Of a stretch of 7,625 nucleotides of DNA, positions 1-6,634 are shown in pieces. The notes beneath the pieces are model-generated. The model was not told where the DNA came from. It did not search any database and saw nothing but the letters and a program-made list of their open reading frames with translations. Origin of the DNA: Kiritimatiellia bacterium (GTDB taxonomy: Bacteria > Verrucomicrobiota > Kiritimatiellia > SLAD01); NCBI GenBank assembly GCA_007125875.1, contig SLCI01000103.1, positions 1-7,625 of the forward strand, in the 5' to 3' direction. Both the position numbers and the translations under genes were made by a program. The first letter of the stretch is position 1. Every line of letters starts with the position of its first letter.

Positions 1-26
1 CGGTTGGGCTTCTTTCGCACAAACAT
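1..26 (-). CDS. Possible start of a gene leaving the window, perhaps an IS1634-like transposase
   Basis: An ATG on the minus strand at 26-24 opens a frame that runs off the left edge after eight full codons and part of a ninth, reading MFVRKKPN and then probably R (CGN). The short basic opening M-F-V/I-R-K-K resembles, from memory, the start of IS1634-family (DDE) transposases. Nine residues cannot prove a family. There is no Shine-Dalgarno sequence before the ATG, but a TAAAAT box ends 6 bases upstream of it, which would fit a nearly leaderless message. If the call is right, an insertion sequence begins between about 27 and 110. It could equally be an unrelated gene or a chance ATG. Confidence 0.27.
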
Positions 27-32
27 GCGCGA

Positions 33-62
33 ATTTTACTACCGGGACACCCAATCACGCAA
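33..62 (-). promoter_or_regulatory. Promoter-like sequence reading toward the left edge
   Basis: On the minus strand TTGCGT (62-57) and TAAAAT (38-33) are separated by 18 bases. The -10 box matches TATAAT at five of six positions, while the -35 box matches TTGACA only at TTG. The expected transcription start falls at or next to the ATG at 26, so this could drive the partial gene there with little or no leader. Such matches arise by chance in AT-rich DNA, so support is weak. Confidence 0.25.
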
Positions 63-191
63 TCGCCACCTTGAAAAACAACAACTTACGAAAGAATTCA
101 GAGGCACCGTGGAAGTCAGGAACACTATCCCGAAACTCGAATCGTGGATCTCGTATCGCGCGCAGCGACCCCTTCGTCCACCGCCAAAGAC

Positions 192-252
192 GGCGACCCG
201 CAAGCGGGCGCCCTACACCGCCCCGAGCGCCGACCGCAGAGGGTCGGCCTAC
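192..252 (-). repeat. Tandem pair of related GC-rich hairpin units (REP-like)
   Basis: On the minus strand two similar units each begin GTAGG and fold into a hairpin. Unit 1 (252-229) pairs GCCGACC with GGTCGGC across a 6-base loop. Unit 2 (216-192) pairs GGGCGCCCG-type arms with one bulged base around a 4-base loop. They are separated by 12 bases (228-217). Aligned, the units share the frame GTAGG-CG-CC---TGCGG-TCG-C, and several differences lie at paired positions, so pairing is kept in both. Further short inverted repeats flank them at 246-260 and 182-195. Position after the last gene of an operon, palindromic units and GC richness are typical of dispersed REP-type intergenic elements. Whether other copies exist cannot be seen from one window. 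Confidence 0.55.
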
Positions 253-299
253 AGCAGGCCACCAATCAACAGCGGTTCCTCTTGCCGAGCTGGTGCTCC

Positions 300-2102
300 C
301 TACACTGGCTGGTGGGCGAGGAGTTCGTAAAGGCGGCGATAATACCCATCATGCTGAATGAGGCTTGTATGGGAGCCTTCTTCGATCTTTTCCCCGTTTC
401 TCATGACGAGAATCCGATCGACTCCGCGGATTGTGGACAAGCGGTGCGCGATCAAAATACTCGTGCGACCACGCATTAGGCGCTTCAGTGCGTCCTGAAT
501 CAGTAACTCTGACTCGGTATCGACGTTCGCCGTGGCCTCATCCAATATCAGCAGAATATCCGGATCTTGAACCAGTGCGCGCGCTAGCGCAAGAAGCTGC
601 TTCTGTCCCGTCGACAAGGTGATGCCACGTTCCTGCACTTCCGTGTCATAGCCATCCGGCAGCGCGGAAATGAAGCGATGCGCATTCACGTATTTAGCCG
701 CCTCAATGACTTGTTCGCGCGATACTTCGGGATTATGCATGTGAATGTTGGCGGCAATACTACCCGAAAAAATGAACGGGTCCTGAATGACCATACCAAT
801 ACGGCGACGCAGATCGACTTGGCGATAATTCCGCACGTCTTGCTCGTCGACGCGAACGAGGCCGCGCTGCACATCATAGAGGCGACTGATTAGACTAATA
901 ATGGATGTTTTCCCCGCTCCGGTGGCCCCCACGATCGCAACGGATTCGCCCGGCTGAATTTTGAAGGATAGATCTTTAATCACCCAATCCTCGTCCTGAT
1001 ACGCAAACCAGACTCGATCAAATTCAACGGCACCATTAAACCGCTCGATCTCAACGGGCTTGGGCGGGTCCTGCAGGTCCTCTTTCTCATCCATCAATCC
1101 GAAGATGCGCTCCGAAGAAGCCATCGCCGATTGAAAGACGGTTGATTTCTCTGACAGATCCTCCAGTGGCCGGAAGAAGTCGCGAATATAGGCTAGAAAG
1201 GCCACCATGATACCAATTGAAACGGCATCGCTGCCCTGCACGATCATCCAGCCCCCTACCCCGAGCACCAAGGCAACAGAAACGGCATTCAGCACTTCCA
1301 TGGAGGGAAAGAAAAAGCTAATCCAACGAACGGATTCGAACCAGCCTTGGCGTAAGTCAGTGTTTCGCTGATCGAATCGCTTGCGAACATTCGTCTCCCG
1401 GTTGAAGAGCTGAATGGTCAACATACCGGTGATCATTTCCTGCAAGTAGGAGTTTAAGGTCGATTGTCGTGCCCGCACTTTGCGATGTGCGCGCCGCGTA
1501 TTTAGATTGATCCAAAACATCACACCCAACAAAACAGGAAAGACGCCGAACAGCGTGAGGGCCAGGACCGGGCTGAGGTAGATCATAAAACCCATAATGG
1601 CGACCAAGGCAAAGAGATCGGCCACCAACCCCACCACGCCATCCGTGACCATACGCTGCATGGCCTCGACATCAGATGTCACGCGCGTCATTAAGCGCCC
1701 AACGGGATTGCGATCCATAAACCGTAGCGGCATACGAAGAATCTTCGCAAAAATATCCGCGCGCATATCATAGATGATACGTTCCGCAACCCACGCCATC
1801 AGATAGGCCTGGAAGTAGCGCAATCCGAACACGAATCCGGCAAGGCCAAGATAGAACCAACCAATCCGGGTAATGCCGGCGATGCGATCACCGGCGGAGA
1901 GTGAGACGGCGTCTTCCATCAAGTAATCATCGATGGCCATCTTGAGCAGGACGGGCATCGCACTGTTAAGTAGCGACATAATCAAGATGACGAGCACCGC
2001 CAAGCCAAGCAGCGCGCGGTACGGTTTGGTATAGGCCAACAGGCGGCGCGTGAGTTGCCCATCAAAGAGCTTTCCTTCTGGTTCAAGCTCAACCGCACTC
2101 AT
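300..2102 (-). CDS. ABC exporter half-transporter, subunit with the catalytic glutamate (heterodimer partner 2)
   Basis: This 600-residue protein is a complete half-transporter: six membrane segments at roughly residues 30-310, then an ATPase domain from about 355. Visible motifs are an A-loop Tyr near 368, Walker A GATGAGKT (392-399), Q-loop Gln440, signature LSTGQ (496-500), Walker B LLILDE with catalytic Glu522, and switch His553. The third signature residue is Thr instead of the usual Gly. With the upstream gene, whose catalytic Glu is Asp, this is the pattern of heterodimeric exporters such as TM287/288, LmrCD and BmrCD. Here the partner's canonical LSGGQ would complete the active ATP site. 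The start overlaps the previous stop (ATGA), with GGAG 8 bases upstream, so the subunits are probably translationally coupled. Substrate is not readable from sequence; a drug, lipid or peptide are all possible. Confidence 0.93.
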   Translation of the reverse strand: MSAVELEPEGKLFDGQLTRRLLAYTKPYRALLGLAVLVILIMSLLNSAMPVLLKMAIDDYLMEDAVSLSAGDRIAGITRIGWFYLGLAGFVFGLRYFQAYLMAWVAERIIYDMRADIFAKILRMPLRFMDRNPVGRLMTRVTSDVEAMQRMVTDGVVGLVADLFALVAIMGFMIYLSPVLALTLFGVFPVLLGVMFWINLNTRRAHRKVRARQSTLNSYLQEMITGMLTIQLFNRETNVRKRFDQRNTDLRQGWFESVRWISFFFPSMEVLNAVSVALVLGVGGWMIVQGSDAVSIGIMVAFLAYIRDFFRPLEDLSEKSTVFQSAMASSERIFGLMDEKEDLQDPPKPVEIERFNGAVEFDRVWFAYQDEDWVIKDLSFKIQPGESVAIVGATGAGKTSIISLISRLYDVQRGLVRVDEQDVRNYRQVDLRRRIGMVIQDPFIFSGSIAANIHMHNPEVSREQVIEAAKYVNAHRFISALPDGYDTEVQERGITLSTGQKQLLALARALVQDPDILLILDEATANVDTESELLIQDALKRLMRGRTSILIAHRLSTIRGVDRILVMRNGEKIEEGSHTSLIQHDGYYRRLYELLAHQPV

Positions 2103-3856
2103 GAGGTGTGCTCCAAACGCGCCTGCAATCGTTGCACCTCATCCAACTCACGATAATAGCCCGGCTGCTGCACGAGATCCGCGTGGGTACCCGACTGCGT
2201 GATCCGACCGTCCTGCAGCACGATGATGCGGTCGGCGTGACGCAGCGAAGAGACACGATGACTGATGATCAGGGTCGTGCAGGTCGTCACAACCGGCTTG
2301 AGGCGCGCCTGAATAGCGGCCTCGGTTTGCGTATCGATCGCGGAAAACACATCGTCCAATATCAGCACACCGGGCTTGCGCGCCAGCGCCCGGCTAATGG
2401 CTGTGCGTTGACGTTGTCCCCCGGAAAGCGTGACGCCCCTTTCGCCCAACATAGTGTCAAAGCGTTTGGGAAAGCCTTCGACGTCCGTATGCAACTCGGC
2501 CAATTCCGCTGCATTAAAGACCTTCTCCAAGTCGGTCTCTTCCAAGCCTAGCGCGATATTATTCGCCAGCGTGTCGGAAAAGAGAAAGGCCTCTTGCGGG
2601 GCAATCCCTACCAAGCGCCGCAAGGTGTCCAGGGGGATGGTGCGAATGTCTTGGCCGTCGATCCGGACAACGCCTTCGATTGGATCCAGCACGCGCGCGA
2701 TCAACCATGCCAAAACAGTCTTGCCACTACCCGTAGGCCCGGTAATGCCTAAAGTTTCGCCGGCTGGAATTGACAAGGAAATCTGATCCAGTACCCGCAC
2801 TCCGCCCAATTCTAGTGACACTTCATCAAACTCAACCGTGACTTTTTGGTGATCGACACGGTTCAGTTCCGTGAACTGCTCCTCATCGCGAATGGCGGGT
2901 TGCGCTGTGAGTATTGACTGAATACGACCCCAACTCGCTTTTCCTCGTTGCAGCAGGTTGATTGTCCAGCCTAAAGCCAGCATAGGCCATTGCAGGAAGA
3001 ACAGGTACTGCGAGAATTGCACGAACTGCCCTACCGTCATGCGGTTGGCGATCACTTCGCGCCCGCCGATCCACATAATCAGGACAACGCCAATACTGAA
3101 CAGCATCCCCATCCCCGGCCAGAGCGGCCGCTCAACGCGATTGAGCGCCATTTTCAGGTCGATGAAGTGGGCATTCAGGCGGGCGAAGAATCCTTGCTGG
3201 CGGTCCTCGATGCCGTAGCCGCGCACTGTTCGTATGCCACCAAAGTTCTCCTGACAAAAGTTCGAGATGATGGAGAACTGTTCCTGGGACTCTTCGTAGC
3301 GCTGACGAATAATCTTCAGGAGAAGAAAAAACAAGAGGCTCGTGCTGGGTAACAGGAAGAGCATCACGAGTGCCATGCGGACATTGATGTAGAACATGAT
3401 GCTAAACGCGAGGATGAAGCCGACGGATGTTCGGGTGCCCTGTAAAATCCCCTGCCCCACAAATTCGCGCACAGCATTCAGGTCCGAGGTCATCTTGGTC
3501 ATCAAGTCACCGGTTCGCTCGCGGCTGTAGAAGGTATAATCGAGTCGTGAGAGGTGCTGAAAGACATCACGTCGAATTTCATATTCGATTTGATGCCCGA
3601 GCGAGAGCAAGATCTGGCGCATGCCCAAGGCCAAGCCGGCCGAACATAGCGCCGCCACGACGTAGAGCACCGCGTACATCAGAATCATTGGCCAACGAAC
3701 TACATCGCTTACCAATTCATCCACAGCATAGCGCGTAATAAATGGGCTCAGCACGCTGATCGCCACGCTGGCGCATACCAGCGCGATGCCATTGATCACG
3801 CGTGGGCGATGAGCCCGCACATAATCCGACAGCGATTTGGACGAGATAGACTCCAT
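2099..3856 (-). CDS. ABC exporter half-transporter, subunit with a degenerate ATP site (heterodimer partner 1)
   Basis: This 585-residue half-transporter has six membrane segments within about residues 21-300 and an ATPase domain from about 340. Motifs are Walker A GPTGSGKT (373-380), Q-loop Gln421, canonical signature LSGGQ (477-481), Walker B VLILDD (497-502) and switch His533. The residue after the Walker B aspartate, normally the catalytic Glu, is Asp502. The usual A-loop aromatic also appears to be Leu350. Walker A and B here would pair with the altered LSTGQ of the downstream subunit, giving a site expected to bind ATP but hydrolyse it poorly. This asymmetry is established for TM287/288-type exporters; that it holds here is inference. 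The gene follows rng by 52 bases with only a weak AGG 5 bases before the ATG. It overlaps the next gene by 4 bases. Substrate unknown. Confidence 0.93.
   Translation of the reverse strand: MESISSKSLSDYVRAHRPRVINGIALVCASVAISVLSPFITRYAVDELVSDVVRWPMILMYAVLYVVAALCSAGLALGMRQILLSLGHQIEYEIRRDVFQHLSRLDYTFYSRERTGDLMTKMTSDLNAVREFVGQGILQGTRTSVGFILAFSIMFYINVRMALVMLFLLPSTSLLFFLLLKIIRQRYEESQEQFSIISNFCQENFGGIRTVRGYGIEDRQQGFFARLNAHFIDLKMALNRVERPLWPGMGMLFSIGVVLIMWIGGREVIANRMTVGQFVQFSQYLFFLQWPMLALGWTINLLQRGKASWGRIQSILTAQPAIRDEEQFTELNRVDHQKVTVEFDEVSLELGGVRVLDQISLSIPAGETLGITGPTGSGKTVLAWLIARVLDPIEGVVRIDGQDIRTIPLDTLRRLVGIAPQEAFLFSDTLANNIALGLEETDLEKVFNAAELAELHTDVEGFPKRFDTMLGERGVTLSGGQRQRTAISRALARKPGVLILDDVFSAIDTQTEAAIQARLKPVVTTCTTLIISHRVSSLRHADRIIVLQDGRITQSGTHADLVQQPGYYRELDEVQRLQARLEHTS
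2111..2114 (-). promoter_or_regulatory. Ribosome binding site of the second ABC gene
   Basis: GGAG lies 8 bases before the ATG at 2102, inside the last codons of the upstream ABC gene. It supports the chosen start and, with the ATGA overlap, translational coupling of the two subunits. Confidence 0.6.
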
Positions 3857-3881
3857 AACTGCCTAACGGGTCGAACGAATG

Positions 3882-3899
3882 CCTGCGAACTGTCGCAGG
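3882..3899 (-). other. Perfect hairpin between rng and the ABC pair
   Basis: CCTGCGA (3882-3888) and TCGCAGG (3893-3899) form a perfect 7-bp stem with a 4-base loop. It sits 9 bases after the rng stop codon and 25 bases before the ABC start. On the minus strand no T-run follows (GCATTCGTTCG), so it is not a standard intrinsic terminator. It could protect the 3' end of an upstream transcript, mark a processing site, or dampen read-through into the transporter genes. Confidence 0.5.
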
Positions 3900-3908
3900 A
3901 ATCCCATT

Positions 3909-5501
3909 CTACTCGTGGCCGCTACCTGCCGGATAGAGCTCTTCGTTCGTTTCGGCGTTTACAACGCGGAAGTTTTCCACGTGAATATTGTGATCGGAAA
4001 CGAAGGCCATATGTGCACCAAATTTGTTTTCCAGCTCCACCAGCATGTCTTCGTCCTCGGAACGCAAGCGATCGAGCACGGAGGGATTCACTGTGACGCG
4101 CAACGAGAGGTCAGCGCCCTTCTTTTGACCGCGCATGATTTGCGCTAATCTACGCTGAATCTCCACACTCATGCTCAACGCCGACTTCACCTTGCCGCGT
4201 CCCGCACAGTAGGGGCAATCGCTGAAGGTGGCCGCTCGAATACTTTCTTCCGCGCGCTGACGCGTCATCTCAATCAAGCCTAGCTCCGAAACCGGCAACA
4301 CATTCGTGCGGGCCTTATCTCGACGCACAGCGTCTTTCAAGGTGCGATAAATAGTGTTTTGATGACGGCGCGACTTCATATCGATGAAATCGATCACGAC
4401 CAAGCCCCCGACATTGCGGAGTCTGAGCTGTCGTGCCACCTCTTCGGCCGCTTCGATATTGACTTCGACGATGGCTTCTTCCTGCGTTTTTCCGCCCTTG
4501 TGCCGACCGGTATTTACATCGATAGCCACCAAGGCTTCCGTTTCGTCAAAAATCAAGTAACCACCTGATTTCAGCCACACTTTGCGCTGGAAAGCATTCT
4601 CTAGTTGGCGCTCCACATCGAAATGCTCGAAGATTGGCATTTGACCGTCATAGAGCTTGATCTTGTTCTTGCCACGACGCGAAATGCGAGAAACCAACTC
4701 TTTGATGCGATTGTACTGATCTTTATCATCGATCACGATGCGATCGATATCCTCTGTCAGTGAATCACGCACCACACGCTCAACCAGGTCGGGTTCTTTG
4801 TAGAGTCGGCATGGGGCCGGCATTTCACGGATACCGCGCTCGATTTCGGTCCATGTTTCCACCAAGTGACGCGTATCGCGTGCAAAACTAGTGGCGCGGG
4901 CACCGGAGCCAGCGGTACGAACAATTAGCCCGAGATCCTCGGGAGCTGGTAAACGACTCAATACCTTCTTCAAGCGTTCGCGTTCTTTGGCATCATCAAT
5001 CTTTTTCGAAACGCCTTTCAAGCGACTGCCTGGCATCATCACCAGGTAACGACCGGGAATGCTGAGGTTCGCCGTAACGCGCGGGCCCTTGGTCCCAATT
5101 GCGCCTTTCGTCACCTGCACAACAATTTCGGCACCGACTGGAAATTTCTTCGCCATTTCGCCGTTCGCATATTTTTTCTTACGCGAGCCGCGCGAACGAG
5201 ATACGCCCTCTTCTGCCTCAAGACGGGCGGCATCCTCGGGAATCATATCCCAATAGTGGATGAAGGCATTCTTCTTCATCCCGATATCCACAAAGGCCGC
5301 CTGCAGCGCATCCTCAACGTTTTGGATTTTGCCTTTAAAGATACTGCCGACGATACGGTCTTCACTTTCGCGCTCGACAAAGAAGCCTTCCAGCTTGCCT
5401 TCTTCTAAAACGGCCACACGGGTTTCGAGGCCTTCCTCATTAATCACGATTTCTTTTTTTACGGACTTTTTAGCCCGCAATTTCTTAAAATAATCCAACA
5501 T
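3909..5501 (-). CDS. rng: Ribonuclease G (RNase E/G family endoribonuclease)
   Basis: RNase E/G enzymes cut single-stranded, A/U-rich RNA, often sensing a 5' monophosphate, and act in rRNA maturation and mRNA decay. This 530-residue protein has a short Lys-rich N-terminus (1-17), the S1 RNA-binding region (about 40-140, including IVGSIFKGKIQNVEDALQAA), the RNase H-like and 5'-sensor regions, and the DNase I-like catalytic core. The two Mg2+-binding aspartates are visible as Asp328 (ALVAIDVNTG) and Asp371 (GLVVIDFIDM). Cys429 and Cys432 in CPYCAGRG are the zinc-link. It is slightly longer than E. coli RNase G (489) because of the extra N-terminus and some longer internal stretches, and lacks the long unstructured C-terminal scaffold of E. 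coli RNase E, so RNase G is the better name. The start is backed by a strong AGGAAGGA 9 bases upstream. It lies 20 bases after rodA, so is probably cotranscribed with it. Confidence 0.95.
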   Translation of the reverse strand: MLDYFKKLRAKKSVKKEIVINEEGLETRVAVLEEGKLEGFFVERESEDRIVGSIFKGKIQNVEDALQAAFVDIGMKKNAFIHYWDMIPEDAARLEAEEGVSRSRGSRKKKYANGEMAKKFPVGAEIVVQVTKGAIGTKGPRVTANLSIPGRYLVMMPGSRLKGVSKKIDDAKERERLKKVLSRLPAPEDLGLIVRTAGSGARATSFARDTRHLVETWTEIERGIREMPAPCRLYKEPDLVERVVRDSLTEDIDRIVIDDKDQYNRIKELVSRISRRGKNKIKLYDGQMPIFEHFDVERQLENAFQRKVWLKSGGYLIFDETEALVAIDVNTGRHKGGKTQEEAIVEVNIEAAEEVARQLRLRNVGGLVVIDFIDMKSRRHQNTIYRTLKDAVRRDKARTNVLPVSELGLIEMTRQRAEESIRAATFSDCPYCAGRGKVKSALSMSVEIQRRLAQIMRGQKKGADLSLRVTVNPSVLDRLRSEDEDMLVELENKFGAHMAFVSDHNIHVENFRVVNAETNEELYPAGSGHE

Positions 5502-5510
5502 CTTTTCGAA

Positions 5511-5518
5511 TCCTTCCT
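5511..5518 (-). promoter_or_regulatory. Strong ribosome binding site of rng
   Basis: AGGAAGGA lies 9 bases before the rng ATG at 5501, in the 20-base gap after the rodA stop. It is the strongest Shine-Dalgarno match in the window, which suggests rng is translated efficiently and independently of rodA. Confidence 0.75.
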
Positions 5519-5521
5519 ACG

Positions 5522-6634
5522 TTAGCGGCGAGACCGCCGAATAATAATGCTCTGCAAAATGCCTAGTCCCAGCATGGTGCTGACCATAAATGAACCTCCA
5601 TAACTCAGCAGCGGCAGCGGCAAACCAGTGATCGGCATTAAGCCGATCGTCATGGCTGTGTTGACGAAGACATGAAAAAAAATCATGCCTGTAATGCCCA
5701 CTGCGATGAGTCGACCTTCTTTATCCGCAGCGATAAGCGCTGCTCGGGTGCCGCAGATGAGAATCAGGATAAAGAGCCCCAACACCGTGGTGGCTCCCAC
5801 AAATCCTTTTTCCTCTGCAATCACCGTAAAAATAAAATCTGTTGGCGCTACTGTGCGTGGCAGATAGCCCAAAACATTCTGCGTGCCTTGCAAGTAGCCT
5901 TTGCCGGTTAGCCCGCCAGAACCCACTGCAATCTCTGACTGCATCTTGTTCCATCCGGCCCCGTAGGGATCGCGTCCTGGATCGATGAAGACCAAAATCC
6001 GCTCGCGCTGATAGTTGCCTAACCCCATCCAGCCTACCGGCAATAGCATCAACCCGATCAACGCCAGGAAGACGAGGAACTTGATGCGAATGCCGCCGAC
6101 GAAAAGAATGAAAAGCGTGACGGGAATTAAGGTGGCTGCAGTACCTAAGTCCGGTTGCCGGGCAATCAAGATGAAGGGCACCAGCGCAATCACAAGTGCG
6201 AGCACCATGCTACCAAGCTGCCAAGGATCCCGGTCCGGGCGCGACCAGTAGCGCGCCACCGCCAAGACAACGGCAAGCTTGGCAAATTCGGCAGGCTGAA
6301 TTTGGATATTGAAAAAGCTTAGCCAACGGCTGGCGCCATGCACGCTTGTTCCGATGAACAATACCAACACCAACAGCACCAGTGTCCCGGCATAGATCCA
6401 CCAGGTCACTTCAGCCAGCCTGCGGTAATCGGTCATCGCTAAAAACACGTATCCAACCAGTCCCGCAATTGCCCAGCCGATTTGCCGTCTATACATTTGA
6501 CTGACAGGAACATCCGCGCGCTGAAATCCTGCGCTGAAGATAAAAAAGACTCCAATCACGATGAGCGCGAGGATGGCGAATGTCATGAACCAGTCTGCTC
6601 GCTGGATATGCCATTTGATGCGTGACCAACTCAT
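5522..6634 (-). CDS. rodA: RodA, SEDS-family peptidoglycan glycosyltransferase
   Basis: RodA polymerises lipid II into glycan strands in the inner membrane and works with the transpeptidase PBP2 in the rod (elongasome) complex. The 370-residue protein is hydrophobic throughout, with about ten membrane segments, the first at about 15-35. SEDS landmarks are visible: Trp104 in ASRWLSF, QPAEFAKLA (113-121), RQPDLGTA (159-166), KMQSEIAVGSGGLTGKG (230-246), PTDFIF with the conserved catalytic Asp266, EEKGFVG (274-280) and PLPLLSYGGS (339-348). Length matches the family. It starts inside the end of mrdA (ATGA overlap) with GGGGGA 6 bases upstream, so the two partners are likely made together. FtsW is the alternative within this family, but the adjacent PBP2 gene favours RodA. 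Confidence 0.95.
   Translation of the reverse strand: MSWSRIKWHIQRADWFMTFAILALIVIGVFFIFSAGFQRADVPVSQMYRRQIGWAIAGLVGYVFLAMTDYRRLAEVTWWIYAGTLVLLVLVLFIGTSVHGASRWLSFFNIQIQPAEFAKLAVVLAVARYWSRPDRDPWQLGSMVLALVIALVPFILIARQPDLGTAATLIPVTLFILFVGGIRIKFLVFLALIGLMLLPVGWMGLGNYQRERILVFIDPGRDPYGAGWNKMQSEIAVGSGGLTGKGYLQGTQNVLGYLPRTVAPTDFIFTVIAEEKGFVGATTVLGLFILILICGTRAALIAADKEGRLIAVGITGMIFFHVFVNTAMTIGLMPITGLPLPLLSYGGSFMVSTMLGLGILQSIIIRRSRR

Larger units (their letters stand above)
27..299. other. Non-coding stretch downstream of the operon
   Basis: No credible protein-coding frame or tRNA is visible here. From right to left it contains a weak stem-loop (287-298, 4-bp stem), a small hairpin (246-260, 5-bp stem GGCCT/AGGCC), the two GC-rich hairpin units at 192-252, another short stem (182-195), and a more AT-rich part (about 1-125) with the promoter-like site. 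None of the hairpins is followed by a run of T on the minus strand, so no ordinary intrinsic terminator for the operon can be called. The open frames that cross it are rich in Arg, Pro and Ala because they read through the repeat. Confidence 0.6.

Noticed and set aside
73..79. Short T-run on the minus strand as a terminator of the operon
   Set aside because: No stem of useful strength lies directly before it.
192..260. CRISPR-like repeat array
   Set aside because: Only two dissimilar units, each self-complementary, with a 12-base spacer; no array and no cas genes.
4..330. Plus-strand open frame of 108 residues in the left non-coding stretch
   Set aside because: It begins at a TTG, has no ribosome binding site, is Arg/Pro/Ala-rich because it reads through the hairpin repeat, and runs into the end of the ABC gene on the other strand.
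144..479. Plus-strand open frame of 111 residues
   Set aside because: Crosses the repeat and then overlaps the ABC gene antisense; no recognisable domain.
2108..2551. Plus-strand open frame of 147 residues opposite the first ABC gene
   Set aside because: Antisense shadow of the conserved ATPase domain; the minus-strand protein has all family motifs here.
3882..3899. Hairpin as a rho-independent terminator after rng
   Set aside because: No run of T follows the stem on the minus strand, so the standard criterion is not met; kept only as an unexplained hairpin.
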